The notes below the pieces were generated by a model, which was not told the DNA's origin, made no database searches, and saw only the letters and a list, made by a program, of their open reading frames with translations. From 20CM-2-65-7 sp963830455 (GTDB taxonomy: Bacteria; Gemmatimonadota; Gemmatimonadetes; Gemmatimonadales; GWC2-71-9), in the NCBI GenBank assembly GCA_963830455.1, contig CAWHMT010000002.1:930001-994000 (forward strand): a DNA stretch of 64,000 nt. Reading direction: 5' to 3'. The first letter of the stretch is position 1. The number at the start of each line of letters is the position of its first letter. Made by a program: the position numbers and the translations under genes. Of the stretch, positions 9,371-18,222 are shown in pieces.

Positions 9371-9616
9371 ATGGTCGATTTCGGGTTCGATGATCTCGAT
9401 GAGGAATTCCCGCTCGGCGACGGGACGGCGGATACCGAGGGCATCGTCGTGTGTCCCTATTGCGGCGAGCCGAACGAAGTCGGCATCGACGCGGGCGGGG
9501 GATCGTCTCAGGACTACGTGGAAGACTGTCAGGTGTGCTGCCGGCCCTGGCGCGTAACCGTCGTCTACGACGACGAAGGCAATGCCCGAATCTCAGCCTC
9601 ACCGCTCGACGAATGA
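9371..9616 (+). CDS. CPXCG-motif cysteine-rich small protein
   Basis: 81 residues with the pattern CPYCGE followed 20-odd residues later by DYVEDCQVCCRPW, which defines the CPXCG (Cys_rich_CPXG) family. The two cysteine pairs very likely bind zinc. The N-terminus is acidic. Function of the family is unknown. It starts three bases after the DinB stop, so it belongs to the same transcript. Confidence 0.85.
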   Translation: MVDFGFDDLDEEFPLGDGTADTEGIVVCPYCGEPNEVGIDAGGGSSQDYVEDCQVCCRPWRVTVVYDDEGNARISASPLDE

Positions 9617-9699
9617 CTCATTCCTAAGAGTTAGGTCCATCGGTGCTGACCCTTCCGACGCGGCGTAGTTACTGTCACGACGTCCCAACAACGACGTTC

Positions 9700-10062
9700 A
9701 TGCGCTCCATACTACTCATCGACGACGACGCGGACGTGCGCAGAACGCTGCGCGCATTTCTCACGAGGGAAGGGTTTCTCGTCCACGCCGCTCGTGATGG
9801 CCAGCACGCGCTCAACATCCTCGAGCGCATCCTGCAGCCGGATCTCATTCTGCTCGACTACAAAATGCCGGTCATGGACGGGAAACAGTTCCTGTCTCTG
9901 ATGCGGCGGATCCCCAGGCACCAGAACATTCCCGTCGTGCTGCTGTCCGCCGCGACGCGGGAATGGTCCGGTGCGTATCTCGAGGTCGAGGAGGTACTGA
10001 GTAAACCCGTCGACCTCGACTTCCTGCTCGATCGGGTCAGCCGGATCCTGACCGAGTCATAA
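9700..10062 (+). CDS. single-domain response regulator (receiver)
   Basis: A stand-alone CheY-like receiver of 120 residues. The acidic pocket is IDDDAD, the phosphoacceptor is Asp53 in LILLDYKMPVMDG, the Ser of LLSAA and the Lys of VLSKPVD complete the active site. There is no output domain, so it must act by protein interaction. ATG at 9700 is preferred to the frame-open ATG at 9643, which lacks conserved sequence. It ends convergently on sodA with a few bases of overlap. Confidence 0.87.
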   Translation: MRSILLIDDDADVRRTLRAFLTREGFLVHAARDGQHALNILERILQPDLILLDYKMPVMDGKQFLSLMRRIPRHQNIPVVLLSAATREWSGAYLEVEEVLSKPVDLDFLLDRVSRILTES

Positions 10063-10716
10063 CGCGGCTTCGTAGCGCCGCGCCACCTCCGGCCAGTTCA
10101 CGACGTTCCACCAGGCCGTCACGTAGTCCGCGCGCCGGTTCTGGTACTTGAGGTAGTAGGCGTGCTCCCACACGTCCACGCCGAGGATCGGCGTCTTGCC
10201 GTCCATCAGCGGGCTGTCCTGGTTGGGCCGACCCGCGATTTCGAGTTTGCCGTTCGCAACCGTCAACCAGCCCCAGCCGCTGCCGAATTGTGAGACGGCC
10301 GCGGTCTGGAGTTGCTCTTTGAGCTTCGGGAAGTCGCCAAACACCCGTTTGATCGCGTCGGCGAGCGCACCGGCCGGCTCGCCCCCGCCGCCGCTTCCCG
10401 CCGGCGCCATGATCGTCCAGAACAGCGAGTGGTTGTAATGGCCGCCGCCGTTGTTGCGGATGGTGGTGCGAATGTCTTCCGGAATGGTGTGAATGTCGCG
10501 AAGCAGGTCTTCCACGCTCTTGTCGCCAAGCTCGGGATGTTTGGCGAGCGCCGTATTGAGATTGGTGATGTAGGTCTGATGGTGCTTGCCGTGATGGATT
10601 TGCATCGTCTGGGCGTCGATGTGGGGCTCGAGCGCCGCGAAATCGTAGGGCAGCCGCGGCAATGAGTGCTTGGTGTCGCCCGTCGTGTGGCTTGCCTGTT
10701 CTCGTACCTGTGTCAT
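10057..10716 (-). CDS. sodA: superoxide dismutase, Mn/Fe family
   Basis: 219 residues with the complete Mn/Fe-SOD plan: the N-terminal LPYDFAALEPHIDAQTM and HHGKHHQTY helices with the first metal His, GGHYNHSLFW with the second, SQFGSGWGWL, and the C-terminal DVWEHAYYLKYQNRR carrying the Asp and His ligands. The NQDSPLMDG stretch is typical of the manganese or cambialistic type. ATG at 10716 has a GGAAG upstream; an ATG at 10743 would add nine residues. The protein removes superoxide in the cytoplasm. Confidence 0.92.
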   Translation of the reverse strand: MTQVREQASHTTGDTKHSLPRLPYDFAALEPHIDAQTMQIHHGKHHQTYITNLNTALAKHPELGDKSVEDLLRDIHTIPEDIRTTIRNNGGGHYNHSLFWTIMAPAGSGGGGEPAGALADAIKRVFGDFPKLKEQLQTAAVSQFGSGWGWLTVANGKLEIAGRPNQDSPLMDGKTPILGVDVWEHAYYLKYQNRRADYVTAWWNVVNWPEVARRYEAAL

Positions 10717-10828
10717 GGGGTCTGCTTCCGTCTGAAGGTGCATCTCAAACCCCGGATTGCGCGGGCTGGTTCCTCCCCTATTTTGCTCCGCGAAACGTGC
10801 TATCCTCTCCCAACCTCCGGAGGCGCCC

Positions 10829-11521
10829 GTGGCGGAGTTCCTGCTTCGGTGGCTGCACTTCCTGGCCGGCATTACGTGGATCGGTCTCCTGTATTACTTC
10901 AATTTCGTGCAGGGTCCATTCATGGCCGAAGCGGACCCCGCGACCAAGAGTGCCGCGACGCAGAAGCTGGTCCCGCGCGCGCTCGCCTGGTTCCGGTGGT
11001 CGGCGCTCGTCACGTTCCTGACCGGCGCGGCAATCATCGGCGACCGTATCGGCCGGACCCCGGAGGGCACATCAGCGTGGTCGTCGCCTTGGGCGATCAC
11101 CATTCTGACTGGCGCGCTGTTCGGCACGGTGATGCTGATCAACGTGTGGGGCGTGATCTGGCGGAATCAGAAAGTGGTGATCGCGTCGGCCAAGGCGGCC
11201 GCCTCAGGCGGCCAGGCCAACGCGGCCGTGCCGGCCCTCGCGCGCCGAGCCTTCCTCGCCTCGCGCACGAACGTGGTATTCTCGATCCCGATGCTGTTCT
11301 ACATGGGCGCGGCGTCCCACAACACGCTGCCCGCGGGCGGCAACCAGGCCGCCTATTGGGGCAGTGTCATCGTGCTCGTCGCGCTCGTCGAGATCAACGC
11401 GCTCACCGCGACCACCGGGGTCACCACCAAGCCGATCGAGAAAATCTCCGGGGTGATCGTTACGGGATTCGTCGTGTGGGCGATCGCGTACGCGCTGGCG
11501 CGGGCCTTCCTATCGGCCTGA
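10829..11521 (+). CDS. urate-hydroxylase-like (PuuD N-terminal type) membrane protein
   Basis: 230 residues with about six membrane segments, beginning AEFLLRWLHFLAGITWIGLLYYFNFVQGPF, the start of the urate oxidase N-terminal domain family. PuuD enzymes are membrane-bound urate hydroxylases with a C-terminal cytochrome c domain. That domain and any CxxCH are missing here, so it may be a heme-binding relative with another role. The GTG start has a perfect GGAGG five bases upstream. It is followed 12 bases later by an ABC transporter operon, with no sign of shared function. Confidence 0.7.
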   Translation: MAEFLLRWLHFLAGITWIGLLYYFNFVQGPFMAEADPATKSAATQKLVPRALAWFRWSALVTFLTGAAIIGDRIGRTPEGTSAWSSPWAITILTGALFGTVMLINVWGVIWRNQKVVIASAKAAASGGQANAAVPALARRAFLASRTNVVFSIPMLFYMGAASHNTLPAGGNQAAYWGSVIVLVALVEINALTATTGVTTKPIEKISGVIVTGFVVWAIAYALARAFLSA

Positions 11522-11533
11522 CGGCATAACCGG

Positions 11534-12604
11534 ATGGCGTCGGTCACGGTCCGCCGGCTGAGCAAGGTTTTCGACGGCGGCATTCAGGCGTTGCAGCAGC
11601 TGGACCTCGACGTGCCGGACGGCGAGCTGCTCGTGTTGCTGGGGCCGTCGGGGTCCGGAAAGACCACGGTGCTGCGCTGCATCGCCGGCCTCGAGGAGCC
11701 GACCAGCGGCGACATCGTCATCGGCGAGCGCGTCGTCACGTCCGTCGCGCCGGCCGAGCGCGACGTGGCGATGGTGTTTCAAACGCCTGCGTTGTACCCC
11801 CACCTCACAGTCCGCGAGAACATCGCATTCCCGCTCGAGATCCGCGGCGTGGCCAGGGCGCAAGTGGCGCGGCGGGTCGTCGAGGCGGCGACGCGACTGG
11901 GGTTGGCGACCGCGCTCGACCGCGTCCCTGAGCAGCTCTCGGAGGGTGAGCGCCAGCGCGCGGCCCTGGCGCGCGCGATTGTGCGCGGGCCGCAGGCCTT
12001 TCTGCTCGACGAGCCGCTGTCGCGCCTCGATGCCAAGCTGCGCCTCGAGCTGCGCGCCGAGCTGCTGGCGCTCCACCGGGCCCTGGGCGCCACGATGATT
12101 TACGTGACGCACGATCAGACCGAAGCCATGACGATGGGTCAACGCATCGCCGTGCTCTACGAGGGACGGCTGCGGCAGGTGGGAACTCCCGAGGAGGTCT
12201 ATCAACGGCCGGCCGACGTGCATGTCGCGCGCTTCGTCGGCACTCCCGGCATGAACATCCTGCAGGGACGGGGACGAGGGACGGAGAACGAAGGGGGACG
12301 GGTGATCGAGGTCGGAAGCCTCCTGGTCCCGATCGAGCTGTCGACCTACGAAGGGGAGCTGCAGCTGGGCGTCCGACCCGAGTACGTCGGACTGTGCGCC
12401 GTGGACAAAGGCGTCGGGAATGCCGACGTCCTGGTCGTCGAACCGCTCGGCAGTGAGACCCTCGTTCACCTGAACGCCGGCGGACAGCCACTGGTCGCGC
12501 GTCTCGCGGGTTTCGCGGACGTACGGGTGGGCACACGCGTGGGCGTAAAAATCGATCGGCGCAAGCTGTACCTGTTCGACGCGGCGGGAGCACCCGTCAC
12601 GTGA
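11534..12604 (+). CDS. sugar-type ABC transporter ATP-binding protein (MalK/UgpC class)
   Basis: 356 residues. Walker A is GPSGSGKTT, the Q-loop follows in MVFQTPALYPHLTV, and the signature motif is LSEGERQRAALARA, with Glu where Gly is usual. Walker B is AFLLDEPLSRLD and the switch His is in YVTHDQTEAM. The C-terminal ~110 residues form a TOBE-type regulatory domain. This places it with the importers of sugars, polyols or glycerol phosphate. It energises the two permeases that follow; the next GTG overlaps its TGA. Confidence 0.9.
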   Translation: MASVTVRRLSKVFDGGIQALQQLDLDVPDGELLVLLGPSGSGKTTVLRCIAGLEEPTSGDIVIGERVVTSVAPAERDVAMVFQTPALYPHLTVRENIAFPLEIRGVARAQVARRVVEAATRLGLATALDRVPEQLSEGERQRAALARAIVRGPQAFLLDEPLSRLDAKLRLELRAELLALHRALGATMIYVTHDQTEAMTMGQRIAVLYEGRLRQVGTPEEVYQRPADVHVARFVGTPGMNILQGRGRGTENEGGRVIEVGSLLVPIELSTYEGELQLGVRPEYVGLCAVDKGVGNADVLVVEPLGSETLVHLNAGGQPLVARLAGFADVRVGTRVGVKIDRRKLYLFDAAGAPVT

Positions 12605-14505
12605 GCAGTCGGCGCTGGGCGGTCGGTGCCACAGCGGCGGCCGCTGTTGCGGTGGCGCTGGCACTCGTGGTGGTGCATGTGGCGCAGCGGCACTACGAGC
12701 GTGCGTTCGCTGTACGCATGGCGGGTACGACTGCCGTCTTCATCGCCGCGGTAACGCCGCCGCCGCCACCCCCGCCGCCACCGCCACCACCGCCGCGAGC
12801 ACCCCGGCCTTCGCGCGGGGGGAGAACGCCCGCCCGCCGGCGGCCAACTCCTCCGCCCCCGCCCCCCCCGCCTCCGCCTCAGCCACCCCCGCCACCGGTG
12901 ACGGCCGCTGCTCGCAGCTACCACCTGCCCTCGCTGCTGACACAGGCCAAAGCACTGCGCACGATGCCGGGATGGTCGTCGGATGTGGAGGTCTACTTCG
13001 GCACGGCTCCATTGGTGGACGCCACGGCGGCGCCCCTTTCTCCGGACGACCTGAATCGTCTGGAGAGCACGGGCACGCAGTGGCGCGATCGAGTGGCGCT
13101 CGTTCCCCTCAGGGGCCGGGACTCCGGCGAGGTCGTGGGCGCCGTCGCGGTGCGGCCTCGACCAATGCCCCACGGCCCGCTCCCGGGCGGACTAGGCTTT
13201 GCGTTCCCCGCCGCAATTATTGCCGTTGGCGCAGCCGCGGCGAGTGCGTTCCGCGAGCGCTCGTTCAGCCGTGGCCGCTACGTCGGCGCCGCGCTGCTGT
13301 TCGCGCTTGCCTGTTACATCGATGTGCGCACCGCTGCGAGACAAAGCACGGACCGCTGGCTGGTCGACACCCGCCGCTTGCTCCAGGATGCGGCGACGCG
13401 TTTGCCGGCACCGCGCACGCGCGTTGCGGTGAGCGATTTGGCCGCGCTGGTGCGGGATGCGGATGGGGAGGTCGTTGTCGGCGAGCCGGCGGAATCCGCC
13501 CCGCGGCGCGAGCACATCGACGGCTCCCGGCGGGCGGTTGTCGGCGTGCTGATCGGTTCGGGCCGTTGGGTGGATTTGCGGTCGCCACCTGCCGAGCTCG
13601 AAGCGCCGCGCTGGCTCATCCTGCTGCTGCCGTGCGCGCTGATCGGACCGTGCGCGATTCTGCTCTTGCGCTGGGGGGAGCGCTCGCCCGTTCGGCGCCG
13701 CCGAGAGATCGCCATCGCCTGGGGCTTCCTGGCGCCGGCCGCGCTGCACCTCGCCGTGTTTACGATCGGGCCAACCGTGTACGCGATCTACCTTGCGAGC
13801 CGCGCGTCGGTGCCGGCGCTGCTGCGCGATCCGCAAACGTGGATGTCATTCCGCCAGACCGCTCTATACGCTCTCTATGTGCCCGTCTCGGTGGCACTGG
13901 CGCTGGCCGCGGCGCTCGTGGTGCATCGATATCGCGGACGCTGGGGAGGCCGGCTGCTCAGCGCAGCCGTCCTCCTGCCGTATGTCGCGTCGGTGGTCTC
14001 CGTCGGGCTGCTGTCGCAGGCGATGTTCCGCGCGGGCGCGCACGCGCTCGACCGGCCCGACTGGTTGAGCACTCCCGCCACCGCGTTGCCCGCCGTGATG
14101 CTGATCTCGGTGTGGGCGCACGCAGGCGGCCAGATGCTCGTGTTCCTGGCCGCACTCCAGCGCATTCCGCAAGCCTACATTGACGCGGCGCGAGTGGACG
14201 GGGCCGGCGCGTGGCGACGGTTTCATCGCATCACGTTCCCGTTGCTGCGCCCCATCACGGGCTTCGTCGTCGTCACCGGATTGCTCAGTGCGTTCCAGGT
14301 GTTCACGCTCGTAACCGTCCTGACCCAGGGCGGTCCGCAGCAATCGACTGCCACGCTTGTCCACCGCGTATACGAAACCGCATTCGGTGCTCGGGCCTTT
14401 GGTGCGGCGAGCGCGCTCGCCCTGCTCATCTTCGCGGCGCTGTTGGTGCTGCGGTGGCCGCAGCTCAAGCTGCTCGGCAGGCAGGTGTACGATGCCCAAG
14501 CGTAG
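12601..14505 (+). CDS. ABC transporter permease (MalF class) with a long proline-rich N-terminal extension
   Basis: 634 residues. The last ~270 form a standard MalF-type permease with six membrane segments and the ATPase-contact EAA loop YIDAARVDGAGAWRRFHRI. Before it lies an unusual ~365-residue extension. It has a membrane segment at residues 8-25, two polyproline blocks at about 52-64 and 84-99, a soluble domain (about 100-190), two further membrane segments, another soluble domain (about 250-335) and one more membrane segment. The layout resembles an extracytoplasmic sensor fused to a permease. GTG start overlaps the ATPase stop (GTGA). Substrate unknown. Confidence 0.85.
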   Translation: MSSRRWAVGATAAAAVAVALALVVVHVAQRHYERAFAVRMAGTTAVFIAAVTPPPPPPPPPPPPPRAPRPSRGGRTPARRRPTPPPPPPPPPPQPPPPPVTAAARSYHLPSLLTQAKALRTMPGWSSDVEVYFGTAPLVDATAAPLSPDDLNRLESTGTQWRDRVALVPLRGRDSGEVVGAVAVRPRPMPHGPLPGGLGFAFPAAIIAVGAAAASAFRERSFSRGRYVGAALLFALACYIDVRTAARQSTDRWLVDTRRLLQDAATRLPAPRTRVAVSDLAALVRDADGEVVVGEPAESAPRREHIDGSRRAVVGVLIGSGRWVDLRSPPAELEAPRWLILLLPCALIGPCAILLLRWGERSPVRRRREIAIAWGFLAPAALHLAVFTIGPTVYAIYLASRASVPALLRDPQTWMSFRQTALYALYVPVSVALALAAALVVHRYRGRWGGRLLSAAVLLPYVASVVSVGLLSQAMFRAGAHALDRPDWLSTPATALPAVMLISVWAHAGGQMLVFLAALQRIPQAYIDAARVDGAGAWRRFHRITFPLLRPITGFVVVTGLLSAFQVFTLVTVLTQGGPQQSTATLVHRVYETAFGARAFGAASALALLIFAALLVLRWPQLKLLGRQVYDAQA

Positions 14506-15301
14506 CTGGCCAGTGGGGGTGTTCGCGCTGATCCTGCTGCTGCCTTTCCTCTATATGATCTCGGTCTCGTTCATGGGAGAGGCCGAGCTGCTGCGCTGGC
14601 CGCCTGCGCTCGTCCCGAGGACGCCCACGACGGACAACTACGTCGCCGCCTATGAAGCCTTGCCGTACGGGCGTGTCTTCCTGAACACGGCATTGCTCGC
14701 CGGTTGTGTCATGGTGGCTCAGGTGATTACAAGTGCGGCCGCGGGGTACGCGCTCGCCCGCCTCCGTTTCCCGGCGCGTGACGGACTCTTCGTAGGGACT
14801 GTGGCGCTGCTCACCATCCCGTCGATTCTGCTGCTCATCCCGCGGTATCTCCTGGTGAATGCCGTGGGGTGGATCAATACGTATCCGGGTCTCATCTCGA
14901 CAGAGCTGGTCTCGATCTGGGGCATCATCCTCATGCGGCAGACGTTCCTCATGCTGCCGCGCGACGTGGAGGAGGCTGCCCGGCTGGATGGCGCCGGAGA
15001 GTGGACGCTGTTCTGGCGGGTGACGCTGCCACTCGCCCGGCCCGCCGTTGCTGTCCTGGCGGTGCTCGCGTTCATGGACCAGTGGCGCAGTTTCCTGTGG
15101 CCGCTCGTGGCCACGAGCTCGCCGGATATGGCCGTGGGCGAGGTCGCTTTGGCGCGCTTTCACGCGACGTATGCCGGTAATTGGCCGTACCAGATGGCGG
15201 CGGCCGTGATGGTGACGTTGCCGGTGCTGCTCGTGTGTTTACTGGCGCAACACTTTGTGATGCAGGGCGCCAGGCTGACGGGAGCGCGCGTGCGTCTCTA
15301 G
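14492..15301 (+). CDS. ABC transporter permease (MalG class)
   Basis: 269 residues with six predicted membrane segments and the EAA loop EEAARLDGAGEWTLFWRVTLP that contacts the ATPase. It pairs with the upstream MalF-type subunit to form the channel of a carbohydrate-uptake-1 type importer. The ATG overlaps the upstream gene by 14 bases. No gene for a periplasmic solute-binding protein is found before or after it, which is unusual for this class. Confidence 0.9.
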   Translation: MPKRSWPVGVFALILLLPFLYMISVSFMGEAELLRWPPALVPRTPTTDNYVAAYEALPYGRVFLNTALLAGCVMVAQVITSAAAGYALARLRFPARDGLFVGTVALLTIPSILLLIPRYLLVNAVGWINTYPGLISTELVSIWGIILMRQTFLMLPRDVEEAARLDGAGEWTLFWRVTLPLARPAVAVLAVLAFMDQWRSFLWPLVATSSPDMAVGEVALARFHATYAGNWPYQMAAAVMVTLPVLLVCLLAQHFVMQGARLTGARVRL

Positions 15302-15332
15302 CGCCGGAGCCGTGGCTCGCTTGTTGCAAATA

Positions 15333-15357
15333 CTCCTGACGTCGCAAGGGTCAGGAG
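15333..15357 (+). promoter_or_regulatory. hairpin covering the ribosome-binding site of the next gene
   Basis: A perfect 8-bp inverted repeat (CTCCTGAC / GTCAGGAG, nine-base loop). Its 3' arm contains the AGGAG that serves the GTG at 15364. When folded, the site would be hidden, so translation could depend on temperature, protein or ribosome traffic. Confidence 0.45.
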
Positions 15358-15363
15358 AACAAC

Positions 15364-15972
15364 GTGCGCCGGTCCGTGATATCGATGCTCATAGTACTCG
15401 CGGCTTTGCCTGCCATGCTCGCCGCGCAATCCAGTGGTGCCCCTGCCGAGTCCGACGCGCTCCCCCCGTTCAAAGCCCGGCCGCATGCGATCGGCTTCGG
15501 CTTTTTCGCGACGTTGGGCGCGTACTGGCAGATGGAAGGCGTCGAAATCGGGTACGTCCGTCGGATGCAGCGCGGCCTTGCCGCGCTGTCGTTGTCGAGC
15601 CGCGTGGGCACATTCATCAACGAGAGCTCGATGATCGGCGGAACGCAGGGGATCGCGTTCGGGGCGACGCTTGCCGCTCGCACGCGCATGAAGTCCTTCG
15701 CGCAGGTTGGTGAAGAAGAGCACGGAACCGCCATCGGCTTCGACATGACGTTCGAAGTGACCGGCTACACGGCATCCGGTTCGCCGCTGCCGCGCACGCG
15801 CTGGCTGGCGATTTCGGTCCTGCCCGCGCTCAGTCTCGGCTCGGGCGATGCGGCGCATTTCGGCATTGTGATCGGGCCCACGGCGTTTCTGGGCGACGGC
15901 AAGCCGTCCGTGCGCGGCATGTTGGCTTTCCGTGGTGAGGCGCCGCTGGCGCGCCGGGAGCGCCGTCCCTAG
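15364..15972 (+). CDS. exported protein, probable small outer-membrane beta-barrel, function unknown
   Basis: 202 residues from a GTG start with AGGAG nearby. A clear signal peptide (about residues 1-21, ending AMLAAQ) is followed by alternating hydrophobic/polar strands such as HAIGFGFFATLGAYW and RWLAISVLPALSLGSG, the pattern of an outer-membrane barrel. I recognise no family. It sits alone between the ABC transporter and the sensor kinase genes. Confidence 0.65.
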   Translation: MRRSVISMLIVLAALPAMLAAQSSGAPAESDALPPFKARPHAIGFGFFATLGAYWQMEGVEIGYVRRMQRGLAALSLSSRVGTFINESSMIGGTQGIAFGATLAARTRMKSFAQVGEEEHGTAIGFDMTFEVTGYTASGSPLPRTRWLAISVLPALSLGSGDAAHFGIVIGPTAFLGDGKPSVRGMLAFRGEAPLARRERRP

Positions 15973-15984
15973 GTTAGCGACCGT

Positions 15985-17547
15985 ATGGTCGCTCCGACGC
16001 TGACCTCGGACCACCCTGGCCTCGAGGTTCTCGCCGAGGTCGCAAGAGTACTGGCCGCCGGACGGGGAGGCCCTGTCGCTGAGGGACTTGCCGGCGTCGT
16101 CGTCGTATTACGCCGCGGACTCAGCCTGCGCCGCTGCCATCTCTGGCTCCGCTCCGCCGATGGCTCGCGCTATATCCCGATCGCCAGTCCTGAAGACGAA
16201 ACCCAGTTGCCGGGCTTCACCGCGCCGGTCGCCACTTGGGTGGAACGGGGACCCCATCGCGAATCGGTGAACGGCGACACGCTGGTGCGTCTCCCCCTCG
16301 TCCACGAAGACGAAGCGCTCGGCTGTTTCGAGGCGATCATTCCTCAAGGGCGCCAGGAGCGCATGGCGAGCGACGTGCTCGTGGTGGTGGCCCAGATGCT
16401 TGGCCCGGTGCTCGCGGCGGCCGAGCTGTCGCAGAGTCTCCTATCCGAGGTCGCGCTGCGTACCCGCGAGCTCGAATCTCAGCACAACTTCGCCGCGCGC
16501 ATCATCGATTCGCTGCCGGTGGGTCTGTATGTGATCGATCGCACCTACCGGATCCGGGCCTGGAACCGCAAGCGCGAGGCGGGCACCCAGGGCGTGTCCC
16601 GCGAGGAAGCCCTGGGGCGCGAGGTCTTCGACGTGCTGGACCGCCAGCCGCGCGAGCTCCTGAAGCTGGAGTTCGACCGCGTGTTCGAAACCGGCGAGAT
16701 CCAGCAGGTGGACATGGATTCGCAGACCAGCGGCGAAGCGCGCCACTACCGCATCACCAAGATTCCCATGCGGCTCGACGGGGAAGACATCTCGCACGTC
16801 ATCACGATCGGCGAGGACGTCACGGCCTGGCGCCAGGCACAGCAGCGCCTCGCGCAAAGCGAGAAGCTCGCGGCGATCGGCCAGCTCGCGGCCGGCGTGA
16901 TGCACGAGATCAACAACCCGCTGGCCACGATCCTCGCGTGTAGCGAGGCGCTCGGCCTCCGCGTGGCGGATCTCCCGGAAGCGGAGCGACCCCCGTACGA
17001 GGAATACCTCCACATCATGGACACGGAGGTCCAGCGCTGCCGCCGCATCGTCGAGGGCTTGCTCGATTTCTCACGGCCCAAGAAGTCCGGTCACAAAGCG
17101 ACGTCGGCCATCAACGCGATCATCGAGCAGACGCTGTTTCTGCTCAAGCATCACGAGCGCTTCAAGTGGCTCACGATCGAGCGACAACTCGAGGCCGGCC
17201 TGCCGGCTTTCCAGGCCGATGCCGAGCGGCTCGTGCAGTGCTTCATGGCCCTCATGCTGAACGCGATGGACGCGATGAACTCCCGCGGGGTGCTGACCGT
17301 TCGCACGCGCGCGAATCCACACCGGTCCGACGAGCTCCTCGTCGAGTTCATCGACACGGGGATGGGCATTCGCCAGGAAGATCTGCCCAAGATCTTCGAG
17401 CCGTTTTTCACCACCAAGCCCCAGGGGCGCGGCACGGGTCTGGGCTTGTCGGTCGCATACGGGATCATCGAGGAACACCGCGGCCGCATCGAGGTGGAAT
17501 CGCAGCTGGGCGTGGGCACGAACTTCAAGGTCTTCCTCCCGATCTAA
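15985..17547 (+). CDS. PAS-domain sensor histidine kinase (NtrB-like), cytoplasmic
   Basis: 520 residues without membrane segments. Residues ~5-150 look like a GAF-type domain. A PAS domain with PAC follows (about 165-285: SLPVGLYVIDRTYRIRAWNR). The dimerisation helix carries phospho-acceptor His307 in GVMHEINNPLA. The ATP-binding domain shows DTGMGI, PFFTTKPQGRGTGLGL and a final G box. The HExNNPL form is that of NtrB-like kinases. Its stop overlaps the ATG of the OmpR-type regulator (TAATG), so it is co-expressed with the regulator and the second kinase. Confidence 0.9.
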   Translation: MVAPTLTSDHPGLEVLAEVARVLAAGRGGPVAEGLAGVVVVLRRGLSLRRCHLWLRSADGSRYIPIASPEDETQLPGFTAPVATWVERGPHRESVNGDTLVRLPLVHEDEALGCFEAIIPQGRQERMASDVLVVVAQMLGPVLAAAELSQSLLSEVALRTRELESQHNFAARIIDSLPVGLYVIDRTYRIRAWNRKREAGTQGVSREEALGREVFDVLDRQPRELLKLEFDRVFETGEIQQVDMDSQTSGEARHYRITKIPMRLDGEDISHVITIGEDVTAWRQAQQRLAQSEKLAAIGQLAAGVMHEINNPLATILACSEALGLRVADLPEAERPPYEEYLHIMDTEVQRCRRIVEGLLDFSRPKKSGHKATSAINAIIEQTLFLLKHHERFKWLTIERQLEAGLPAFQADAERLVQCFMALMLNAMDAMNSRGVLTVRTRANPHRSDELLVEFIDTGMGIRQEDLPKIFEPFFTTKPQGRGTGLGLSVAYGIIEEHRGRIEVESQLGVGTNFKVFLPI

Positions 17548-18221
17548 TGAAGATCCTGGTCATCGAAGACGACAAGACGGTGGGGGAGTACGTGCGGCGC
17601 GGGCTGGACGAGGCCGGCTACCACGTGGACCTCGTGGGGGACGGCGACGAGGGGCTGCGGCGCGCGAGCGGTAAGGGGGCGAGCTATGACATGATGGTCC
17701 TCGACCTGCGGCTGCCGAGACTGTCGGGGATTGAAGTGCTGCGCACGCTGCGGGACCGGGGCGTCGGCCTGCCGGTGCTCGTCCTCACCGCCCAGGATTC
17801 GGTGGACTTCAAGGTGCAGGCGCTGCGCATGGGCGCCGACGACTACGTGACCAAGCCGTTCGCGTTCGAAGAGCTGCTGGCACGCGTGGAGGCGCTCGGC
17901 CGCCGCCCGAAGGCGATCGCACCGCCGACGCTGAAAGTGAATGGGCTCGTGCTCGATACCGGAAGCCGGGAGGTGACGCGCGACGGCAAGCGGATCGAGC
18001 TGACCCCCAAGGAGTACGCCGTCCTCGAATACCTCATGCGTCATCAGGGTCGCGTCATGTCGCGCACCCTGATCACCGAGTACGCGTGGGACTATCACTT
18101 CGATCCGGGGACCAACATCGTGGACGTCGTGATCACCCGGCTGCGCAAGAAGATCGATCAGGCCAGGGAACCCAAGCTGATTCACACCGTGCGCGGCGTG
18201 GGCTACGTGGTCCGGACGTAG
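17547..18221 (+). CDS. OmpR/PhoB-family response regulator
   Basis: 224 residues: receiver domain (1-118) with acidic EDD, phospho-acceptor Asp53 in VLDLRLPRLSG, and YVTKPFAFEELL. A C-terminal winged helix follows (about 128-224) with the recognition region VVITRLRKKI and the final HTVRGVGYVVR. It lies between two kinases; the downstream HAMP kinase is the classical partner. PHO-box-like repeats occur downstream at 19702-19757 and 20930-20996. OmpR-family proteins bind such direct repeats, so this may be their regulator. Confidence 0.92.
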   Translation: MKILVIEDDKTVGEYVRRGLDEAGYHVDLVGDGDEGLRRASGKGASYDMMVLDLRLPRLSGIEVLRTLRDRGVGLPVLVLTAQDSVDFKVQALRMGADDYVTKPFAFEELLARVEALGRRPKAIAPPTLKVNGLVLDTGSREVTRDGKRIELTPKEYAVLEYLMRHQGRVMSRTLITEYAWDYHFDPGTNIVDVVITRLRKKIDQAREPKLIHTVRGVGYVVRT

Positions 18222-18222
18222 C

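Noticed and set aside
12751..12900. Polyproline DNA as a CRISPR or tandem-repeat array
   Set aside because: Units are irregular CCG/CCA/CCC codons with no spacer structure; it is a coding low-complexity region.
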